Source: Saccharopolyspora shandongensis | Lineage (GTDB): Bacteria > Actinomycetota > Actinomycetes > Mycobacteriales > Pseudonocardiaceae | DNA: 64,000 bases | Assembly: GCF_900106995.1 (NCBI RefSeq) | Contig: NZ_FNOK01000010.1 | Location: forward strand, 170,408-234,407 | Direction of reading: 5' to 3' | Shown: positions 26,103-34,400 of the stretch, one piece after another | Layout: every line of letters begins with the position of its first letter | How positions within the stretch are numbered: the stretch's first letter is position 1 | Notes under the pieces: model-generated | The model's input: the letters and a program-made list of their open reading frames with translations, nothing else | What the model was told of the DNA's origin: nothing | The model's database searches: none | Made by a program: the position numbers and the translations under genes

Positions 26103-26672
26103 TTGAGGTCTCGCGGGATTGCATCGTGGTGCCGCGCGTGGAGCTTCCGGAAGCTGCGCCGCCGCTGCGAAGCCAGGCTGGACGAGCTGCCCCTGCCCCG
26201 GCCGTTCGGTGCCCGAGCCCTGGGTGAGGTGGTCGCCGCCCGCCGCGATCGTCCACTTCGGATAATGCCGATGACCGGGAATTCCGGGGTGCTGGGGCTG
26301 TGGCTGGCGACGGCCGACATCGACCTGGTCTTCTACGAGCAAGCGACCACGCTGCCCCACCAGGAGCACATAATCCTGCACGAGTTGTGCCATCTGCTCT
26401 GCGACCACTACGCCGCACCGATGCCGATCGCCGACTTCGCCCAGGCGCTGCTGCCCGGGCTCGACCCCGCGATGGTGCGCCGCGAGCTGCAGCGCACCTC
26501 GTACACGGAGGTCGAAGAGCAGGAGGCCGAGCTGCTCGCCTCGCTCATCTTGCAACGCGCGCAGCAGGATTCGGTCACCGCGCCCGAGTCGACCTGCGGT
26601 GAGGACCTGGCGGAGCGGATAGCCTCGGCACTGGCCTGGCCGGAAGCCGAACCGGGCGCGAGCGGGGAGTGA
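26103..26672 (+). CDS. ImmA/IrrE-like HExxH metallopeptidase-type protein
   Basis: 189 residues from a TTG start at 26103, with GGGGGAA eight bases upstream. The core is IILHELCHLLCDH, an HExxH zinc signature of the gluzincin type, preceded by a short beta region (GLWLATADIDLVFYEQ). A downstream EEQEAELLASLI may supply the third zinc ligand (Glu). ImmA/IrrE proteins cleave or sense a partner XRE repressor. Here the XRE-type gene is directly upstream, which supports that pairing, but cleavage is only inferred. It lies 9 bp before the membrane protein gene, so the three form an operon. Confidence 0.82.
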   Translation: MRSRGIASWCRAWSFRKLRRRCEARLDELPLPRPFGARALGEVVAARRDRPLRIMPMTGNSGVLGLWLATADIDLVFYEQATTLPHQEHIILHELCHLLCDHYAAPMPIADFAQALLPGLDPAMVRRELQRTSYTEVEEQEAELLASLILQRAQQDSVTAPESTCGEDLAERIASALAWPEAEPGASGE

Positions 26673-26681
26673 CCGGCCGGC

Positions 26682-27902
26682 ATGATTGATGCGCTGCGGT
26701 TCTACGGGCCACCGGTGGCCGTGGGCATCATCGTCGTGCTGACCCTGGTGGACGGGCGCCTTCCCCGCAGCACGACCCAGCGCGTGGTCCGGGTGGGCCT
26801 GCTGGCCCTGGGGGTCTCGCAGGCGCTGAACACCCCGGCGATCTACGCCGAGATCGACCGGATCACCGGTATCCCGAACGTGGCCCGGTTGCTCTCGCAC
26901 GGCGCCATGCTGGTGGTCGTCTGGTCTGCGTTCGCCTTCATGTCCTACCTGAACTGCCCGGCGAAGGTGGCCAAGCGCAGGTCGGCGCACCACGCTTGCT
27001 GGATCGCCGGTGCTTTCGCCTTGATGAGCGTGCTTTTCGCGCTGGCCCCCGTCGACGTCGACGAGGTGCGCTTCGCCTCTCGCTACGGTGATGCGCCGTG
27101 GGTCCTGGAGTACTGGCTGGTGTACCTCTTCTGCCTCGCGCCGGTGTTGCTGGCCATCGCCTGGGAGACCTGGCGGTACGCGCGACTGGTCACCGGTGTG
27201 ATGCTCCGGACCGGGTTGCGGCTGATCGGTGTCGGCGCGCTCTGCGCGTTGGTCTACCACGCGCACAAGGCCTTCTTCTTTGCGGCGAACAGGTTCGACG
27301 TCGCCTACCCGGCGGCGACGGGTCGACTGCTGGACGTGTGGCTGCCCCCGGCCGCGACGGTGCTCGTGCTCGTCGGCGCGACCAGCCAGTGGTGGGGGCA
27401 TCGGCTGCGGCTTCCCTCGCTGGCTCGTTGGCTCCGGAGCTACCGCAGGTACCTGGCGCTCCGCCCGCTCTGGTTGGCGCTGTACCGCGCCAACCCGCAG
27501 ATCGCCCTGGTGCCACCCCTGCCACGGCTGTTCGAGGTGCTGGTGCCGAGGGACGTCGGGCTCCGGTTGTACCGCCGGGTCATCGAGATCCGCGACGGCA
27601 GGTTGGCGTTGCAGCCCTACCTCGATCCCGGATTCGCCGTGGAAGCCCACCGGCGGGCTTCCGGAAGTGGTGTCACCGGGCAGGAACTCGATGCGATCGT
27701 GGAGGCGGCGGTGCTCGATGCGGCGTTGCGGGCACATGCGTGCGGTCGGCCGCTGGTGCATTCCTCGGCGCAGCTCAGCGTTCCCGGTGGCGGCGATTTC
27801 GACAGCGACGTCGCCTTCCTGACCGAAGTGGTGCGCGCTTTCCGCCGACTTCGCAGGCGCGGTGGGCGCGTGTGGCCGCTGCCGGCCCAGCCGGCCGGGT
27901 AA
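26682..27902 (+). CDS. MAB_1171c-type (DUF6545) multi-helix membrane protein
   Basis: 406 residues. The first 245 or so contain about seven membrane helices (for example VAVGIIVVLTLVDG, AMLVVVWSAFAFMSYL, WIAGAFALMSVLFALAP and LEYWLVYLFCLAPVLLAIAWE). The last 160 or so are cytoplasmic, with YRANPQIALVPPLPRLFEVL and RLYRRVIEIRDGRLAL, which are characteristic of this family. It is sometimes annotated as a putative transporter, but I know of no experimental proof. As the third gene of the XRE/HExxH operon it may be the membrane sensor that signals through the peptidase-like protein. That is inference from gene order. Confidence 0.82.
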   Translation: MIDALRFYGPPVAVGIIVVLTLVDGRLPRSTTQRVVRVGLLALGVSQALNTPAIYAEIDRITGIPNVARLLSHGAMLVVVWSAFAFMSYLNCPAKVAKRRSAHHACWIAGAFALMSVLFALAPVDVDEVRFASRYGDAPWVLEYWLVYLFCLAPVLLAIAWETWRYARLVTGVMLRTGLRLIGVGALCALVYHAHKAFFFAANRFDVAYPAATGRLLDVWLPPAATVLVLVGATSQWWGHRLRLPSLARWLRSYRRYLALRPLWLALYRANPQIALVPPLPRLFEVLVPRDVGLRLYRRVIEIRDGRLALQPYLDPGFAVEAHRRASGSGVTGQELDAIVEAAVLDAALRAHACGRPLVHSSAQLSVPGGGDFDSDVAFLTEVVRAFRRLRRRGGRVWPLPAQPAG

Positions 27903-27927
27903 CCGGCGCTGGAAGCCCTCGCTGCCA

Positions 27928-27958
27928 CCCGCTAAGGTTTGTTTGCATGTGGTGGGTG
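27928..27958. repeat. Dispersed motif, copy 2 (upstream of the ArsR-type gene)
   Basis: CCGCTAAggTTTgTTTGCA followed by tGTGGTGG, the second copy of the motif at 23138-23168. It ends just before the GTG start at 27961, a position fit for an autoregulatory operator. A GTG within it (27949) could alternatively be the start codon. Confidence 0.5.
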
Positions 27959-27960
27959 TT

Positions 27961-28293
27961 GTGACGATCTCCATGCCACCGGGAGATGATCTGGTGCAGA
28001 TCCTCGCGACGTTGGCCAATCCGCACCGGATGCGGGTGCTGGCGGCGTTGACAGCGCAACGCAACTACGTGAGCCGGCTGGCGCGTGAACTCGGCATCAG
28101 CAGGGCGCTGCTGCAGGTGCACCTCCGGAAGCTCGAGGCGGCTGGTCTGGTGACGGCTCACCTGGAGGTCGCCGCGGACGGCAAGTCGATGAAGTTCTAC
28201 GAGGTGCGGCCGTTCGCGCTCCAACTGACCCCGGAAACCATCAGCGACGCCGCCCGAACTCTCAGCGCGGACGAGAAAGGATCGACGGAATGA
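27961..28293 (+). CDS. ArsR-type winged-helix regulator
   Basis: About 110 residues. The fold is a compact winged helix: LVQILATLANPHRMRVLAALTAQRNYVSRLARELGISRALLQVHLRKLEAAGLVTAHLEV. This matches ArsR-like repressors, with the recognition helix at SRALLQVHLRKL. No metal-binding Cys pair is visible, so the effector is unknown. Start GTG 27961, with GTG 27949 as the alternative. Its stop overlaps the ATG of the small membrane protein (ATGA), a pairing that suggests the regulator controls or senses with that protein. The dispersed motif immediately upstream is a candidate operator. Confidence 0.85.
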   Translation: MTISMPPGDDLVQILATLANPHRMRVLAALTAQRNYVSRLARELGISRALLQVHLRKLEAAGLVTAHLEVAADGKSMKFYEVRPFALQLTPETISDAARTLSADEKGSTE

Positions 28294-28559
28294 GCTTCTA
28301 CGGCTGGCAGGAGATCATCGGTGTCATCGGCGTTTTCGTCCTGATCATCGCGGTGATCACGATGTCCATCTGGCAGCTGGGCGCGACGGTGCGGGCCAAG
28401 GCCGTGCTGCGCCGCGAACAGGAGTACCGGGCATTGGTGGAGAAGACCGTGCAGGTCCAGGAGGACAGCCAACGGAAGCTGGCCGAGTTGAGCGGCCAGC
28501 TGACGGAGGTGCACCAGCGGATGCGGAAGATCGAACAAATCCTCCAGCAAGTGGAGTAA
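28290..28559 (+). CDS. Small membrane protein with coiled-coil tail
   Basis: 89 residues. One N-terminal membrane helix (IIGVIGVFVLIIAVITMSIWQLG, about residues 9-31) is followed by a highly charged helix with heptad-like spacing (VQVQEDSQRKLAELSGQLTEVHQRMRKIEQILQQVE), probably a cytoplasmic coiled coil. It overlaps the ArsR-type gene by four bases and is followed 24 bp on by a hairpin terminator. No known function; it may be a membrane partner of the regulator. Confidence 0.8.
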   Translation: MSFYGWQEIIGVIGVFVLIIAVITMSIWQLGATVRAKAVLRREQEYRALVEKTVQVQEDSQRKLAELSGQLTEVHQRMRKIEQILQQVE

Positions 28560-28583
28560 CCGCGCTGGTGCCAACGAAGGTTC

Positions 28584-28613
28584 TGGGCCGCCGAGCGGCA
28601 ACTCGGCGGCCCA
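28584..28613 (+). terminator. Terminator after the ArsR-type operon
   Basis: A perfect 12-bp stem (28584-28595 with 28602-28613) and a 6-nt loop, 24 bp after the small membrane protein stop and 75 bp before the MMPL gene. Confidence 0.82.
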
Positions 28614-28688
28614 GGTGGGAAGAAGCCCCAACTCGCCCTGGCGGGCGAGCGCTCACAGGACAGCTCCTTCGAGGGAGGACTCTAGTTC

Positions 28689-30920
28689 ATGCTGCGCAAA
28701 GGAAGGTCCCCCGATCGGCCTGCCGATGCCGGATCCCAGCCGCACCGCGACCGGTCGGGTGCGCTGATCGAGCGGTTGGCCGGATGGTCCATCCGGCACC
28801 GCGGGATTGCGATCATCGGCTGGCTGGCACTGGTCGCGTTGGCCGTGTTCTCCAGCGGGCTGCTGCCCGGTGAGGACGCGCGTGGGCAGGACCCCGGCGA
28901 GACGGGCGTGGCCGAGCAGGTGATCCGGGACCAGCCCGGCTACGAACCGGCCAGGGAGAACGTGCTGGTCCAGGCGCACGCCGGCGGCGGCCGGTTCGTC
29001 GACGACCCCGAACTGCGCCGCGCCACCGAGGACCTGGTGGCGACGCTGCGGCGACTGCCCGGCGCGGTCGCCGACCTCCGCTCCCCGCTGGCCCCGGACG
29101 GCAGGCAGCACATCTCCCGCGATGGCACATCCGGCCTGGTGACGTTCTTCATCGCCGGCCCGAACGAGGAGATGACCGAGCACTACCGCCACGCGTCGGC
29201 CGCGGTGCGCGAGGTGGCGCAGCGCCACCCCGATGTGCGGGTGGTGCAGGCCGGGGACCAGAGCCTCGCCGCCGCGGTGGACCAGTCGATCAAGGAGGAC
29301 TTCAGCCGTTCGGAGTTCATCTCGCTGCCGATCACGGTGCTGATCCTGCTGTTCGTGTTCGGTTCCCTGATCGCCGCGTCGATCCCGCTGCTGCTGGCCG
29401 GGACCACGGTGGCGGCCGCCTTCGGGCTGTTGGGCGCGGTGGGGAAGTGGCTGCCGATCAACAGCGCCACCTCGTCGATGATCCTGCTGATCGGGGTGGC
29501 AGTCGGCGTCGACTACTCGCTGTTCTACCTGCGCCGGGAACGCGAGGAGCGGGCGGCGGGCCGTTCGGTGGGGGACGCGCTGCGCATCTCGGCGCGGACT
29601 TCGGGCCGGGTCGTGGTGGTGTCCGGCCTGACGGTGATGCTGTGCGTGGGCGGGTTGTTGTTCACCGGACTGACCAACTTCCGGGCACTCACCATCGGAA
29701 CGGCGCTGGTGGTGGGCTTCGCCTTGCTCGGTTCGGTGACGGTGCTGCCCGCGGTGCTCTCCCTGCTGGGCTCGTGGGTGGAGAAGGCGCGCGTGCCGTG
29801 GCTGGGCAAGTGGCGGTCCACCGCGCGCGAGTCGCGGACCTGGATGGCGGTGGCGCGGGCCGTGGTCCGCCGCCCGCTGGTCTTCGGTGGCGCGGCGACG
29901 CTGCTGCTCGGGCTGATGGCGATGCCCGCGCTCGACATGCACCTGCAGGACGCGGGGCCGACGAACAGCCTGCCCCGCACAGTGTCCGCAGTGGACGGTG
30001 CGATTCGGATGCAGGAAGCGTTCCCCGGTGCGCCCACCCCGGCCAAGGTGGTGCTCTGGGGCGAGGTGGACGATCCGGCGGTCCCGGCCGCCGTTGACCG
30101 GCTGCACGACCGGATCGCGAGCAGCGGTGGCCTGCTCGCCGAACCGATGACGGTCGTTCGCAATGGTGCCGCCGTGGTGATCCGGGTGCCGCTGGCCGGT
30201 TCCGGCACCGACGAGACCTCGAACCGCGCCTTGGAGCTCTTGCGCGACCAGGTCGTGCCCGAGACGTTGGGGCAGCTGGTCGGGATCGAGCACGCGGTCT
30301 CGGGCCGGACCGCCTTCGCCTACGACTTCACCAACCAGGTGCGGGCGGGTACGCCGCTGGTGTTCGGGTTCGTGCTGCTGCTGGCGTTCGTGCTGCTGCT
30401 GGCCGCGTTCCGCACGTCGACCGTCGCGATCGTGTCGATACTGCTGAACATGTTGTCCGTCGGTGCCGCGTACGGTGCGCTCACCTGGGTCTTCCAGGAC
30501 GGGAACCTGGCCGGGGCGTTGGGGTTCACCCCGTACGGCGGAGTCGTGGGCTGGCTGCCGCTGTTCATGTTCGCGCTGCTGTTCGGGTTGAGCATGGACT
30601 ACCACATCTTCATCCTCAGCCGGATCCGGGAGCGCTGGAGCGGTGGTGCGAGCGCGCGGGCGGCGATAGTCGGCGGCATCGGCAGCAGCGCCAGCGTGGT
30701 CACCAGCGCCGCGGTGATCATGACCGCGGTGTTCGCGGTGTTCGTCGTGCTCACCGCGGTGGAGTACAAGATGCTCGGCGTGGGCATGTCGGTGGCGATC
30801 CTCATCGACGCGACCATCGTGCGCGGTGTGCTCCTCCCAGCCGCGCTCGCGCTGCTCGGCGAGCGCGCATGGGGCATTCGAAAACCTGCCGGGGAACCAC
30901 GGGTTGCTGTGTCGCGCTGA
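28689..30920 (+). CDS. MMPL-family RND exporter
   Basis: 743 residues with the MMPL plan. One N-terminal helix precedes a periplasmic domain (about residues 60-200) and five to six helices. A second periplasmic domain (about 415-540) and six more helices follow. Proton-relay-type acidic residues sit in GVDYSLFYLRREREER and in LSMDYHIFILSRIRER. Such proteins export lipids, lipopeptides and other bulky secondary metabolites using the proton gradient. Placed between the regulators and the MbtH/NRPS genes, it is the best candidate exporter of the peptide, alongside the MFS protein at 51.6 kb. ATG 28689 follows GGGAGG by about 11 bases. It is transcribed separately from MbtH, which has its own repeat-type promoter. 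Confidence 0.92.
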   Translation: MLRKGRSPDRPADAGSQPHRDRSGALIERLAGWSIRHRGIAIIGWLALVALAVFSSGLLPGEDARGQDPGETGVAEQVIRDQPGYEPARENVLVQAHAGGGRFVDDPELRRATEDLVATLRRLPGAVADLRSPLAPDGRQHISRDGTSGLVTFFIAGPNEEMTEHYRHASAAVREVAQRHPDVRVVQAGDQSLAAAVDQSIKEDFSRSEFISLPITVLILLFVFGSLIAASIPLLLAGTTVAAAFGLLGAVGKWLPINSATSSMILLIGVAVGVDYSLFYLRREREERAAGRSVGDALRISARTSGRVVVVSGLTVMLCVGGLLFTGLTNFRALTIGTALVVGFALLGSVTVLPAVLSLLGSWVEKARVPWLGKWRSTARESRTWMAVARAVVRRPLVFGGAATLLLGLMAMPALDMHLQDAGPTNSLPRTVSAVDGAIRMQEAFPGAPTPAKVVLWGEVDDPAVPAAVDRLHDRIASSGGLLAEPMTVVRNGAAVVIRVPLAGSGTDETSNRALELLRDQVVPETLGQLVGIEHAVSGRTAFAYDFTNQVRAGTPLVFGFVLLLAFVLLLAAFRTSTVAIVSILLNMLSVGAAYGALTWVFQDGNLAGALGFTPYGGVVGWLPLFMFALLFGLSMDYHIFILSRIRERWSGGASARAAIVGGIGSSASVVTSAAVIMTAVFAVFVVLTAVEYKMLGVGMSVAILIDATIVRGVLLPAALALLGERAWGIRKPAGEPRVAVSR

Positions 30921-30951
30921 ACGTTCGGTGGCGTTGCGCCTGCCGCATCGG

Positions 30952-30984
30952 CGATAGGTGGGATATAGACCGAGTATTGCGGTC
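30952..30984 (+). promoter_or_regulatory. SARP-type direct repeats upstream of MbtH/NRPS
   Basis: Consecutive 11-bp units: cgATAGgtggg (30952-30962), atATAGaccga (30963-30973) and gtATtgcggtc (30974-30984). The register is the same as upstream of the Trp halogenase and of the two-module NRPS. The MbtH start is 89 bp downstream, so this probably drives the MbtH/large-NRPS operon. Confidence 0.72.
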
Positions 30985-31072
30985 GGGAGAACTCTTCGGT
31001 CAGTGCAGTGGTGGCATCGGTGCGTGCGCGCACCGGTGTGCCGCTTTCCCGTACTGGAGTGAGGAGTTCGGC

Positions 31073-31291
31073 GTGGCCGAGGAGCAGGACGACAACCAGG
31101 TCTACCTCGTCGTGGTCAACGACGAGGAGCAGTACTCCATCTGGCAGGCGGATCGGGAGCTCCCGGCGGGGTGGCACGCCGAGGGCCTTGAGGGCACGCG
31201 CGCGGAATGCCTCGCGCACATCGGTCAGGTGTGGACGGACATGCGCCCGCGCAGCCTCCGCCTCCGCATGGAACAGGCCGCCGCGAAGTAA
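31073..31291 (+). CDS. MbtH-like NRPS chaperone
   Basis: 72 residues from GTG 31073, with GAGGAG at 31060-31065. The signature is complete: NDEEQYSIWQADRELPAGW, CLAHIGQVWTDMRPRSLR. MbtH-like proteins bind the A domains of NRPSs and are needed for their folding or activity. The gene lies 162 bp before the giant NRPS gene and almost certainly shares its promoter. It is the only MbtH gene in the window, so it may serve all the A domains here. Open frame upstream of the GTG does not resemble the family. Confidence 0.96.
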   Translation: MAEEQDDNQVYLVVVNDEEQYSIWQADRELPAGWHAEGLEGTRAECLAHIGQVWTDMRPRSLRLRMEQAAAK

Positions 31292-31319
31292 TCCGATGGG
31301 CACCCGCGCGGTGGCGCGG

Positions 31320-31342
31320 ATGTCCCGGTCCGCCCGGGACGT
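31320..31342 (+). other. Small hairpin between MbtH and NRPS genes
   Basis: A 7-bp perfect stem (31322-31328 with 31334-31340, loop of 5) extendable by two pairs, about 110 bp before the NRPS start. It is too short for a confident terminator and may be a processing or attenuation element. Confidence 0.35.
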
Positions 31343-31453
31343 CCGCCGCACCGCGCCGAACACGTTCTAACTGCCGCCGGTTCGGCGTCGGCCGAAGCAG
31401 CGGAAGTTCTCCCAGGCAGCGGGCTTTTGAGCGCAGTGGAAGGAACGAACCGC

Positions 31454-34400
31454 ATGAGCACCGGGGAAATCGAGCAGAGCGCTGCCGTCGACGCACTCCG
31501 AGAGGAATACCTGCGCAGACGGCTCAGCGGTGGCTCGGCTCGCCGACGGTCGGTGATCGGCCTAGCCGACCGTTCGGTGCCGTTGCCGCTGTCCTTCGGG
31601 CAGCAGCAGATGTGGTTCCTCAACCGGCTCGACCCGGACAGCCCGGAGTACCTGGTGCCCCTGGCGTTCCGGTTGCGGGGCGAGCTGGACGTGGCCGCGC
31701 TGAGCCGGGCCTGGACCGAGCTGATCGAGCGGCACGAGATCCTGCGCACCCGCTACGTGCTGGTCGGTGCCGAACCGGCGCAGGTGGTCGATCCGCCCGC
31801 GCCGCAAGAGATTCCGGTGTCGGAGGGGACCGACGCGGAGCCGGCTGCAGCGCGGCGGCGGGCCGACGAACTGGTCGCTCAGGAGTCGGTGCGCCCGTTC
31901 GACATCGAGCACGATTGGCCGGTGCGGGCGCGCCTGCTGCGGGTCTCGGCCGACGAGCACGTTCTGACGGTGGTCTTCCACCACGTCGCCTTCGACGCCT
32001 GGTCCAGCCGCGTGCTCGTCGAGGACCTGGCGGCGCTCTACGCGGCTGAGGTCGAGGGACGCCCGTCGCCGCTGGAGCCCCTGCCCGTGCAGTACGCGGA
32101 TTACGCGGCGTGGCAACGGGAAGAGCTCGCGGGGGAGGCGTTGTCCGAGCACCTCGCGTACTGGCACCGGCAGCTCGCCGACCTCGCACCGGTCGACCTG
32201 CCCGCCGACCGGCCACGGCCGGCGGTCAGGGAAGCCGCCGGCGCGGACATCCCCTTCGCCATCCCGGACCACGTCGCGACGCGGATCGGCGAAACCGCGC
32301 TACGCCACGGCACCACGCCGTTCGTGGTGCTGCTCGCGGCGTTCCAGGTCCTCATCGCCCGCTACACCGGGCAGAACGACGTCGCGGTCGGCACCGTCGT
32401 GTCCGGGCGGACCCGGCCCGAACTGCAGGGGCTCATCGGTTACGGCATCAACAACCTGGTGCTGCGCGCCCGCTGGGACGGCGATCCGCGGTTCGCGGAC
32501 GTGCTCCGGCAGGTCAAGGAAACCCTGATCGACGCCTATGACCACCAGGCGGCGCCGTTCGCCCGCCTGGCCGACGACCTGGAACCGGAGCGGGACATGT
32601 CCCGCACACCGCTGTACCAGGTCGCCTTCACCATGCACGAGCGCGACGGCGGTGCCGTGGAACTCCCGCGGCTGCGGGTGGAGCCGCACGCGGCCAGCGG
32701 CCGGGTCGCCAAGTGCGATCTCGAGCTGCAGGTGAACGCGCGGCCCGACGGCGGCCTGCACGGCCAGTTCGTCTACGCGACGTCGCTGTTCGACCCGGAC
32801 ACCGTGCAGCGCATGGCCGGACACCTGGTGCGGCTGCTGGAACGCGTCGTCGCCGACGACACGACGGCGTTGTCCGGGATCGACATCCTCGACGACGCCG
32901 AGCGAGCGGTGGTCGTCGGCGACCGGGGCGCGGACGTGGAACCGGTGACCCGGTGCGCGCACGAGATCTTCGAACAGCAGGTCGCGCTGACACCGGATGC
33001 GGTGGCGGTGGTGGCCGGGGACGTGTCCCTGACCTACGCCGAGGTGAACGCGCGAGCCAATCGGCTTGCCCACCACTTGCGGGAACTGGGCGCCGGCCCG
33101 GAATCCCTGGTCGGGGTGTACCTGGAGCGGGGCGCCGGCCTGTTGCCCGCGCTGCTGGGCGTGTTGAAGTCGGGTGCGGGTTACGTGCCGCTGGACCCGG
33201 TGAACCCGGCGGATCGCCTCGGTTACGTGCTGGCCGACGCCGGTGTCTCGATCGTGGTGACCGAGACCGACCTGCGGCCCGCGCTGGCGGAGATCTTCGA
33301 CGGCGAAACCGTCGTCCTGGACGCGGCGGACCTCGCCGCGTGCCCGGAGACGAACCCGGAGCAGGTTTCGGGTCCGGACAACGTGATCTACGTGATCTAC
33401 ACGTCCGGTTCGACGGGGCGGCCGAAGGGTTGCGTGCTGACCCACACCAACGTGGTGCGGCTGATGCGCGCCGCCGACGAGCACTACGAGTTCAACGAGT
33501 CGGACGTGTGGTCGATGTTCCACTCGTTCGCCTTCGACGTGTCGGTGTTCGAGATGTGGGGCGCGTTGCTGCACGGCGGCACGTTGGTGGTGGTGCCGCG
33601 GGACGTGGCGCGGTCCCCGGAGGACTTCCTGGACCTGCTCGTGGAGCAGGGCGTGACGGTGCTGAGCCAGACGCCCTCGGCGTTCCGGTCGCTGGTGTCG
33701 GCGGCGGGCGCGGGCGATCCCCGGATCGACCGGTTGCTGCTGCGGGTGGTGATCTTCGCCGGCGAGAAGCTGGAGATGCCGGAGCTGCGGCCGTGGACCG
33801 ACCGGCTCGGCGTGGACCGGCCGCTGCTGACGAACCTCTACGGCATCACCGAGACCACGGTGCACACCACCTACTACGAGGTGGCGGCCGAGGACCTGGA
33901 GCTCGGCGCCGGGAACCCGATCGGCCGGCCGCTGAGCGACCTGCGGGTGCAGCTGCTGGACGGTACGGGCAATCCGGCGCCGATCGGCGTGCCGGGGGAG
34001 ATCCACGTCGGCGGGCCCGGTGTGGCGCGTGGCTACCTGAACCGGCCGGAGCTGACCGCGGAGCGGTTCGTGCCGGACCCCTCCGGCCCGCCCGGCTCCC
34101 GCCGGTACCGCAGCGGTGACCTGGCGCGGCGCCGCCCGGACGGCAGCATGGACTTCCTGGGCCGGATCGACCACCAGGTGAAGGTCCGGGGCTACCGGAT
34201 CGAACTCGGCGAGATCGAAGCGGTGCTGGGCGCCCACCCGCAGGTCCGGGACGCGGTGGTGATCGCCCGCACCGACAGCCCCGGCGACGTGCGCCTGGTC
34301 GCCTACCTGGTGCCCACCGGCGAGACCGCCCCGGAAGTGGCGGACCTGCGGGCGCACCTCGGTCGTGACCTGCCCGAGTACATGGTGCCCGCGGCTTTCG

